64,000 bases of DNA, taken from positions 13,660,854-13,724,853 of the forward strand of contig NC_136000.1 of assembly GCF_048128805.1 (NCBI RefSeq). The letters run 5' to 3'. How positions within the stretch are numbered: the stretch's first letter is position 1; each line of letters opens with the position of its first letter. The translations under genes were made by a program, and so were the position numbers. The notes beneath the pieces were generated by a model that did not search any database, was not told the origin of the DNA, and was given only the letters and a program-made list of their open reading frames with translations. The stretch comes from Centroberyx gerrardi. Its lineage: Eukaryota > Chordata > Actinopteri > Beryciformes > Berycidae. This document shows positions 55,531 through 64,000 of the stretch, one piece after another.

Positions 55531-58500
55531 TCACTTTTTCCTCCCCCTTTGTGCTTGACTGTTTTCAGTACGCCTAGACTTGGTCTTGGTTTTGGTCCCT
55601 GATGACTCCAGAGAAGCCAGCTTTTTCTTGAGCTTTCCGTCCCCAGCAGGATGTCTTCTGTTCCTGCTGGAGCGCTGCTGACTCCCTCGCTGGCCTCTTG
55701 AGCCTTCCACTTTGGATCTCATTTCCTCCTGTTTGTTCTGCTTACTGATCATCGAGTCTTCCCGGTTCCACACTAGTATGTTAACCCCTGTGAATGAACA
55801 TCAAACAGCTTTAGCAAGACAACAATTTCCCCTCTTTCAAAGAGATGAGTCAAGAACAAGTCTTGACTTGATTGATTTGCATGTATTTGGAAAAACTCAC
55901 CCATTCCAGATCCCATAATATCGCCCATTGGACTGAATTTGTTGACCTATAAACAAATGTGTCCAGGTGTTATTAGGTGTTATATAAAATATAGTTTCAA
56001 CATCTTGAAGGTCTTTATACTGTACTTAAAATGTACATACAGATATGATTCCGGGGGCGTTGGGATCTCGCAGCTGACACACAAGCTCTGCTGTGTTGGA
56101 GTCAAAGATGTCGACGGTCCTCTGATCACCGCGGCAAACCCTCTCATCAGGGTAGCGGCCAGCCACAATGAGGTCATACACAGGGTGCCATGTGGCCTGC
56201 AGAAAAATGGACAAAATACCAAGTTCAAGTTTGAACCTTTTTCTCCAAGGTTTTCTCCTAGGCACTTGGTTTTGCAGCAAGTATTAAACCAAGTATTAAA
56301 TAGAGCATTATATAAAAATAATACAGCCACTACGACAAATGGTTCACAAGTTATTGGCTAAAACGTAAAGTTGCTCATTATAGCGCCACCATCTGACGGA
56401 GTGTCATTTTTTGGACTGACTAGTGGGAGAGATTTGAAACCTATCCACCAAATTTGGTAGCTCTGAGACTTACAGTAAGGTCTCTGAGATCAGATTGTTT
56501 TAAGGCAGAAAAAGAAGGAGCAGCAGAAAAATCAAAATCAATGGGGTTCCAGCTCCTGAGATGCTTGGAGCCCTAATAAGACTGACAGGCAGTCAGTCAC
56601 AAATAGAGGGAGTTGATGCAGAGTTTCAGGCAGGCAGCATAAGACAAATCATCATCATCATGTAATTCATCTGAGTCATCATGACCCAGTAGGAGACATC
56701 AGCAACAGGTTCATTACATCAGCAACAGGAGGATCCTTGCTCATCTACAGCGGAAACCAACCTTGATGGGTGTGAGATGCTGAAACTGCCTGTGTGGATG
56801 TTGGATGATATGTTGAGGCTTTGACCAATCAGAGGACGAGTAGACCCGGATCTGGTCATACTGATCTGTGGTGAGCAGCTTGGAGCAGTCCAACGGACTG
56901 AAATAGGCTGTGGAGAGAGGACAGTGACCACGCCATCAAAATGTGACCTGTGTAAGAGTTTCTGTACACCTATTATTGTCAAATGAATTGTGATAAGAAT
57001 CATGGGGATACGTTCTAAAGCCCCTGTAAACTGTTCTTTCTACATGCTTTATTATTTCCTCTCCATACTGCCTTTGATGTGTAACTCACCAGTCTACTAA
57101 AAAGATATATAAGATTTTACATCAAATAAAGCCAGAGAACTTCCAAATTGCACTAAATGGAAAAACAATAATGACAATTTTTATTACCATTTGAATGTGC
57201 CATCACAACTAAAGTTAATGCACATATAAATTAAAAACACTGCTTTTCAAAATGCGACTGCAGACTCCCAGAGGGTCCCCTCAAAATTTACGACAAGTCA
57301 CATTGTATTATTATATAATTTCCTACTCTGCACATGTGTCACAATCTGTTTTAGGCTCCTCAGCCAAAATTCCTTTCTGCATGGAAAAGTTTGAGAACAC
57401 ATTGAGAACACACATTGAGAACACACTATGCAAAGGAAAAATGTTTCTAAAAGCGAGTGTTACCTGAGTTGACAGCTTTGTCATGCGGCATTTCATGGAG
57501 GAAGCTCTTCTTGTCTTTAATGTTCCTCAGGTCCCAGAGCTTGACAGTGTGGTCAACAGAGGCCGTCGCCATCAACCAATCACAACGGGAGTTGAACTCT
57601 GCATGGGTCACTTTGGCTTTGTGCAACTTGTTACTGAAAATCTACGATATAAAATGAGGAACAAAGCCATTAACAATTAACATCCACATACTTTTTCAAT
57701 TCATAAAAACATCTTTGGACCTGATTATCTAATGTGACAGATACAAATTGTCTTTAGTACGTAAAAGACAATACAAGGCTTTCGCAGTCTCGTCAAAACG
57801 TAGGAGAACGAGTCAAATCTACGCACTAATATTATTTACTTAATTGTTGAATGAATCCACACCTTTTGGCCGTCCATACTCAGGAGCAGGAGCTGTCCCA
57901 TATTGTCCCCCGTCACCAGCATCTGTCGGCTCACAGACACGTCAAGACAGCAGTACCAGTAACTGTGTAAGCAAGCACAGGTGGCTGTTAATGCCTATGA
58001 CAGATAAAACATTAAACATGCATGAAGCCATGAGTTCCATAGCACTATACAAAATTGATGATGTGATAATAGTGAAATTACTGCTTATCAAAACAACGAT
58101 AGACATTTAAAAAAAAATTCAACTGTGGATGATTCCAGTATTACAAATAGATCTTAGATGAATTTCACATAGTTGAAATATACTACATATTCCTTGTACT
58201 CCTTCCTTGTACAGTGGATAAACCTGTACTATTCCTTTTCCTTTAACATCATGTAAAAAACGCGACTACACCATTTCTCTGTTGAGCATCAGTCTTCTCT
58301 GTACTAAAGGCCCTGAATCCTCACCAAACGTCATGGTGATCATGGCCACAATCTTGAGTTGTGGACAGAACAGTGGATGTTCGGCCCTCAAAGCTCTGCA
58401 TGGTCAGTGTGCCATCACCGGAGGCCACATAGACTTTGGAAAGGTCCATTGGGCAAAACTTCATCCCTCCGATAAAGTCTCCGGCTCCTTTCTGTGCACA

Positions 58501-60258
58501 AAAAAGACAAATGCAGGCCTATCACAGGGTAGTTATAGCACTACACCACCACATTAATGGTAGCATTGATTAGATAAGGGCCGCAATAAGAGACTGATAC
58601 TGGACTGACCAAGCAACAGCAGACCTACAACAACCTTAGTGTTTCCTGACCCACATCCACACTGACTTTGTCTTACAGAAAACGAGGGGACTTTATCTTA
58701 CTCCGTGGCATCTGTGTCGGCAAACACTCTTAGAGACATCCCATTGAAATCTCGAAGTGCTGTGGCACCCCCCATAGATGAGGTGAACAGCTGAGTGGGA
58801 TTTAACGGGTTAAACTTCATGTCTGTAACTGAGTCTCCGGCCCCCATCTAAGTAGAGAGCAGATAAAAGCGTGTCATCAAGGAAGATGGGAGACGATTTA
58901 TTTTCCGGCGCCCACAATTTCCTAATAATTTCCTAGAAAGGAACTGTTAATTTCTTAGGAGGTTTCCTGGAAAGAACCATTACATTATGTACAAATTATA
59001 GGGAAAATAGAGAAAGAGTTCAATGGTAGTTGGTAGTTGGTAAGTACCTCCAATTTCGTCTCCAAGACAGAACCATGAAATAGAATAGAATAGAAAACCA
59101 GAAATTAACTAAAATGAATTAGGAATCCAACAAATAACTTTATTATATAATTATATGAATAATGACTTATGATAATTGACCTCTGACTATTATTTTTCCA
59201 ATATATAGTTTATAGTTTTGCAGTTCTCTCCAGGAAATTCTTTTAGAAATGTACAGTATCTTATCATATCTGCTTACATTTTCTGTATAACTACTACATC
59301 ATTTCATGGTTCTTTCCAGGAAACCTCCTAAGAAATGAACAGTTCCTTTCTAGGAAATTATTAGGAAATTGTGGACCCGGAAAATAAAGCATTACCGGAA
59401 GATGACATGGTATCAAAATGAATTTAGGCCTCAGCATAAAATTCAACCTTGACATCATAGCGTTGCATTTGATAATATGTAGTTGCTGCATTATTCATGA
59501 GCAACATTTTAAAAGGTGCTGCTTGTTGAGCATCTCCTGCTGCCAGTCATTCAACAAAGTGTCAGGCAAGATAAATCAGTTTTGACAAGAGCAAGATTTC
59601 CCTTCTCTCTCTCACCCCTTGAATAAAAGTTGTCTTGTTGAGTGCGTCAAAATCCCACAGAACAATATCCCCACCCTTGGATCCAACAGCCAGTGTGGTG
59701 GGATGGGTGGGGTGCCATTCAAGACAGGTGATTCTGCGGTCAAAGGGGCTGGCGGTGCGGTGGAGCCTGTAGGAGCACAGGGAGCGGACAAAGGGCCCCT
59801 GCAGACACTGGAGGGGGAGGGGAGGGGGGGGGGGTACAAGAGTTGGGTGTGAAGATGTTCATGATGTCCTGGTCACTCTGCACTGACTACAGAGGAAACT
59901 GACCAGCAACCTCACCTGTCTCATTTGAGAGTGAAGACTTTGCCCCAGAGTGCTCTTATAAATGTAGTGCAAGATGCTTCTATGACCCCCTCTCTTCTGG
60001 ATTCCTGGACACTTACTGATTTTGAGAGACGGTCCTGAAAGAAGCAGAAACCTACTTAAGTACAATTATCACGACACGCATTATTCACTTACAACGTCGG
60101 TGTATTGAATGGCGGGAATGTAGACCTGGTTTTGATGTGTCCCCCTCCATCTTTTCTCGTAGTTTTTTGGAGAGAGTTCTCCCGGAGTTCTCCCCGGTTC
60201 TCTTCTTCACTTTGCCCTTCGATTCAGACGCATCTGACTGTGCGGGTCTACTTTTCAT
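55531..60258 (-). CDS. ddb2: DNA damage-binding protein 2 (XPE), with alternative exon pair
   Basis: WD40 subunit of UV-DDB that recognises UV photolesions and recruits CUL4-DDB1 for nucleotide-excision repair. Exons in transcription order: about 60096..60258, 59916..60034, 59616..59807, 58702..58847 (or 58325..58491), 57863..57962, 57464..57641, 56762..56907, 56041..56196, 55901..55946, 55531..55787 (about 500 aa). Helical N-terminal part: [22 protein letters not shown] repeats: [52 protein letters not shown], and the DDB1-binding WDxR as VKLWDLR. The damage-probing hairpin FQH is kept ([13 protein letters not shown]). The C-terminus is a basic tail of about 75 residues, longer than in human. 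Exon 1/2 junction: the strong donor GTAAGTG would create TGA across the splice, so a GTTGTA donor 3 nt upstream is used here. That point is uncertain. Confidence 0.93.
56371..56578. repeat. Fish interspersed repeat in ddb2 intron
   Basis: AGCGCCACCATCTGACGGAG, CCACCAAATTTGGTAGCTCT and an end CTTGGAGCCCTAATAA match a repeat type I recall from teleosts. No terminal repeats were found, and the family is unknown. Confidence 0.4.
58325..58491 (-). other. ddb2: Second, mutually exclusive version of ddb2 exon 4
   Basis: 167 nt, fully open. A good acceptor (TTTTTTGTGCACAG) and donor (TTTG then GTGAGG) flank it. It starts in phase 0 and ends in phase 2, exactly like exon 58702..58847. Its product starts [20 protein letters not shown] and ends [10 protein letters not shown]. 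The canonical exon starts [20 protein letters not shown]. The two share the GAGD, MKF, P, G-T and F-G framework of one WD blade. Joining both in one mRNA shifts frame and soon stops, so only one can be used. Confidence 0.75.
58897..59388. mobile_element. 492-bp foldback MITE in ddb2 intron 3
   Basis: Arms 58897-58980 and 59306-59388 are inverted copies with only a few differences over about 83 nt. Both start TTTATTTTCCGG and contain CACAATTTCCTAATAATTTC and GGAGGTTTCCTGGAAAGAAC. No ORF. A target duplication cannot be told apart from the palindromic ends. Confidence 0.8.
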
Positions 60259-61694
60259 TTCTCTCCCTGTAAATTACAGATTATGCAAGACGACACGGGA
60301 CATTTAACTCGACGCTCAATCAAGCTGGCTGGTTAACGTGAGGTATTGATACAGCACAATTTACCGAAAGCTTATTTGTTGCTTACCTGTGATTCAGTCT
60401 TTCAACGAGTAAACGCTGTTCTTTACTCTCTAAAGAGCAGGGATCCCTGTGTTTGCAGAATGCAAAAGTACACGTGAGTGTTTTTTTTTACGGGAAATGT
60501 CTGTTTTGTAACGTGTGTGTGTGTTACAGCTACTGGACGGTAGGTGTCAGTGTTGTTCAATCTTCAATGGACGCCATGTTTGGCGTTTGTGTTAATTGAC
60601 CAGATCAGCTTTTTGTTGAGGTGCTTTATGGGAAACACACATTATTAAATACCTCTGATTAAATTGGAGTTTTGCGGGGGGAAAAAAATCTGTATTAATT
60701 TTGCAGTGCTGTGCCACCACAGCAAGGGAATCACCAATGCTAGAGAAAATGCGAAATTAAAATGAGTAGGCCATTGTAATTTATTTAGAAGTAATGATTT
60801 TATTATGATTAAAAAACATTTTTATCTCTACAACCTCAACTTGTAGTTAGACCCAAACAGTGACAGAAATGGAACAAAGCCACAATTATCCCCCAAGCAC
60901 CACAGCTGCATAGGTAACACTGCTTTGAATTTGTCACCTTGTTGTCTTCAAGTAGGCAGGCTATATGTCTTCTTTCACCAATTTTGTGAATTGTTTTTAA
61001 ACTTTGTGACCCCAACTATTGATATATTTTCTTCAATTAAAATGGTCTCCTATTATTATATTGTCAATTCTCATATGCTCTACTCCATACTGGCTGTATA
61101 GTGATATCATACCCATTTATACCATTCCAGCTCATGTGTGCAACATCCTTGCGGTGTTCAAAACACTCAGACCCACCCAGTGCAATAGCATATGTGTTTA
61201 CAAAAAAATAACTGGATTAACTGCTGAACTAAAAACCTGAATGAAAACAAATTGTTACGGTTCCAAATATGTAATCTTTATTGTGGTAATGAGGGACAAA
61301 AATGCTGATTTTCTGATTAATGAGATTTTTGTTTTTGGCTATTTTCGTTTATACATAGGCCATTGTCTAAAATGAAAATATAGGGTGGAAAAGTTAAATA
61401 TTGTCAATAAACTGAATATTATTTTTTCCTGAGGCTCCCTGATGTATGTTATGTTTTCCTTTTTTTATTTTTTTACTGTTATTTGTGTCTGATTTGGTCC
61501 GCTCACTTGTAGCCCACAGATTTATTGTGGAAAAGTGATATACCCTTTTGACTTTTACTAGGCCTTTATTGTTGTAAGGCCGTCCCAAGTATACCGGAAG
61601 TACAGGTGGAAACACGTGCTCGGTTGTTGTCGAATTCTATTGGTTGCGACCGGCTCTTTTTGAAAAATCCCTTGCGTTCGAGGCGGAGGGAAAG
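60259..61694. other. Divergent region between ddb2 and kif23
   Basis: The ddb2 5' UTR and promoter lie up to about 60480. The following 1.2 kb is AT-rich with no supported gene. The kif23 promoter is at the right end. Confidence 0.5.
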
Positions 61695-61714
61695 TTCGAA
61701 CTTTGAAAACGGGA
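61639..61714 (+). promoter_or_regulatory. kif23: kif23 cell-cycle promoter: CCAAT box plus CHR elements
   Basis: An inverted CCAAT box (ATTGG, 61639-61643) is followed by TTCGAA (61695-61700) and TTTGAA (61702-61707), then GGGAACGGC, all within about 120 bp of the start codon. TTTGAA/TTCGAA is the CHR element bound by DREAM and MMB in G2/M genes. KIF23 is reported to be CHR-controlled in mammals. The motifs are seen; the function here is inferred. Confidence 0.6.
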
Positions 61715-61755
61715 ACGGCAAAACAGACAAGAAAACCAAACAGCAGCAAGTGACA

Positions 61756-63887
61756 ATGATACGGCCGATGTGAGTAGTGCTGAATAGTTTTTATGTATCA
61801 TGCTGAAAATATTTTGTCAACGAGTAGTATGCTGTTTCTTATTGTTATTTTGTAGATACGGCAATGACGACGGAGTCTAAACAAACGGTAACTAACGTTA
61901 GCTGGTTGGCTAACCAGCTGACTAGCCAACGGCTAGGTTAACGTAGCGTAACTTAATGTAACGCAAAGCTAACACTGAATTGTTGCTGGTTTGACTGAAA
62001 TCTGAATTATTTTTCAGGAAGGGTAGAACCCCTCGTAGACCTCCCAAGAAACCTTCCAGCAACCAGAAAGACCCTGTTGGGGTGAGTAACGTTACCCATA
62101 TATAATAATAAAAAAAAAAACACCTAACCTAGCTAAGGTTAGTTTCAGGAGTAAGCAAACCATAGCTAGCTAGTTACAGCTCGCTGCTAACACTTACAGG
62201 TATTTCAAAGCCTAGAATGAGCAACTAAGTTACTAGTGATTAAGTGGTAACTGCGATAATGTTAGAACCTTCTCTGTCTGGGACGCATTTTACCGTATTT
62301 AACTTTATGTTATTTTTATTTCTGATCAGGTGTACTGCCGTGTACGACCTTTAGGTGTCGAAGATGAGGAGTGCTGCATTGAAGTAATCAGCAGCACCAC
62401 CATCCAGTTGCACGCACCAGATGGCCTCAAAGCCAATCGGAATGGAGAGTTCAAAGAGGTAGTTATATAAAGCTAATGTAACAGTAGTCAATACATTATT
62501 TACACAATGTTTCTTAACGTTATTCACCCAATTTGTGATTATTTAAAGTTTCATATATTCTAATGTGCTAAACCTGAATAGCCCAACCCATCTCATTTAC
62601 CTCTCAGACACAGTATTCCTTCAAAAAAGTCTTTGGAAATGCAACATCTCAGATGGAGCTATTTGAGGATGTTGCCAAATCTCTTGTGGATGACCTCATC
62701 CATGGAAGAAACGGTAAGAGTATTGGCCAACGGCAGAAGTGTTGTATGATTCTCAATAACAGATAGCTGTGTTAAATTAAACCCATCTGCCTGATTTTGC
62801 TACTTTCTACCAACAGCTGCAGTATCTGACTATCCTTTTTATACTACATTTTAAACAAGTATACCCAGACACCAGGGTTTGAATAACTTTGGGACTATGA
62901 TTGGCAGTTAAGATTCTCTCTACTCTTCTTCATTATTGCTTCTTTGTTGTAGGGCTGCTCTTTACGTATGGGGTCACAGGAAGTGGTAAGACCTTCACCA
63001 TGACTGGCTCTCCCGGCCAGGGCGGACTTCTACCTCGCTCCCTTGACATGATCTTCAACAGCATAGGCTCGTACCAGGCCAGAAGATATGTAAGAGAGTA
63101 GCACTAAAGAATCTCTGCATATAATCTTCTATATCCCACACTTTGTCAGAGTGTCTTGATTATATTCACTCCTTTGTAAAATCTGTAGACTTGAATCTTA
63201 AATCAATTTATTTAATGCCATTCTTCCTATTTGTTCAGGTTTTCAAGACAGACGATAAAAATGGAATGGAGACACAGAATGAAGTTGATGCTTTGTTGGA
63301 GCGCCAAAGGCGGGAAAACCAGCCATCTGTGCCTAAAACTCCTTCCTCCAAGTAAGTTTGAGTGCTGTGAAATGCCAGTAATCTGCTGAAATAAATATTT
63401 GATGCAGTCATGTCTATTTATTTCACCAACTGTAATTCACTACTTTGACATTTTCAGACAAAAGCTTGATCCTGAATTTGCTGACATGATTAAGCCAGAG
63501 GAGGCCTGCAAGGCAGATGGTGTGGATGAGGACAGCAGCTACAGTGTCTTTGTCTCCTACATAGAAATCTACAACAACTACATCTATGATCTCCTTGAGG
63601 AAACTCCGTATGACCCAATCAAACCAAAGTGAGTTCAGGCAATGTGAACTGAAGGGAATTTGATATTTTGATTGAAAAGGATTTGCAGGAAAATAATGAA
63701 TCTGTATCATGACTTTATTATTAACAGTTTAGTGTAAGAGTAGTCAGATATTAAAAAGATTGTTAATTTGTAGTGATCATTAGAGCTGTTTCCTTCCTGG
63801 TAGAGTAGCTGGCAGATAAAATGTTTCTGTTTCTTTTGTTAGGTGGAATGGTGGAGGCACACCTATGCGACAGAACACTGAGTTCAT
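61756..63887 (+). CDS. kif23: Kinesin family member 23 (MKLP1), 5' part, continues beyond the window
   Basis: Kinesin-6 motor of the centralspindlin complex (with RACGAP1), acting at the spindle midzone and midbody in cytokinesis. Exons seen: 61756..61769, 62018..62081, 62330..62458, 62608..62713, 62953..63089, 63239..63351, 63458..63628, 63843..63887; all phases agree. Start [20 protein letters not shown], then [14 protein letters not shown]. The P-loop is [11 protein letters not shown]. The kinesin-6 insertion loop contains [14 protein letters not shown] and DPEFADMI. It is followed by [20 protein letters not shown]. The switch motifs and tail lie past 64000. Head-to-head with ddb2, unlike the human arrangement. 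Confidence 0.96.
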
Positions 63888-64000
63888 GTATGTTATCAGT
63901 GCATACCACACCAGACTAGTAGCCTCATTTAACAAAATTTAGCTTCCTGCACACAAGTGTGTGCTTTCTGAATTGTAAATGGGGTGTGGGGGTGGGGGGA

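Overview
The window is nuclear DNA of a ray-finned (teleost) fish. The genes are split into short exons with GT/AG introns and vertebrate-type proteins. The repeats are fish-like: (CA)n and (AT)n runs, hAT-type MITEs and a tRNA-derived SINE. Base composition is AT-leaning, and intergenic spaces are short. Thirteen protein-coding genes are recognisable. Reconstructed lengths match vertebrate orthologues closely (recalled human lengths in brackets): TMEM138 162 aa (162), TMEM258 79 aa (79), rapsyn 412 aa (412), CD151 252 aa (253), IGHMBP2 989 aa (993).

Layout, left to right: myrf (+, 3' half only) and tmem258 (+); tmem138 (-), head-to-head with cracr2b (+); cd151 (+) and gatd1 (+); chid1 (-), head-to-head with ighmbp2 (+); a TRIM35-like RING/B-box/PRY-SPRY gene (-); rapsn (-); kbtbd4 (-), head-to-head with fam180b (+); ddb2 (-), head-to-head with kif23 (+, 5' part only). 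From memory of the human map, every gene with a clear human orthologue except KIF23 lies on human chromosome 11 (11q12, 11p15.5, 11q13 or 11p11.2). The block is therefore one ancestral linkage group packed into 64 kb here, with kif23 (human chr 15) marking a break. The genes are not an operon or a joint pathway. They are housekeeping and tissue genes: ER glycosylation, ciliary membrane, Ca2+/Rab signalling, tetraspanin, lysosomal GH18-like, helicase, E3 ligases, synapse scaffold, DNA-damage sensor and cytokinesis motor.

Most notable: (1) ddb2 carries two neighbouring, paralogous, phase-matched exons that can only be used alternatively, giving two versions of one WD40 blade. (2) A 687-bp hAT-type transposon with a perfect 8-bp target duplication holds an 85-bp, about 95% identical copy of the DNA just downstream of ighmbp2. 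(3) cracr2b has a complete C-terminal Rab GTPase domain. (4) The palindromic motif GCTAACGTTAGC and its relatives cluster at promoters and first introns. Coordinates of exons were derived by hand from splice sites and reading phase. UTR boundaries are approximate.
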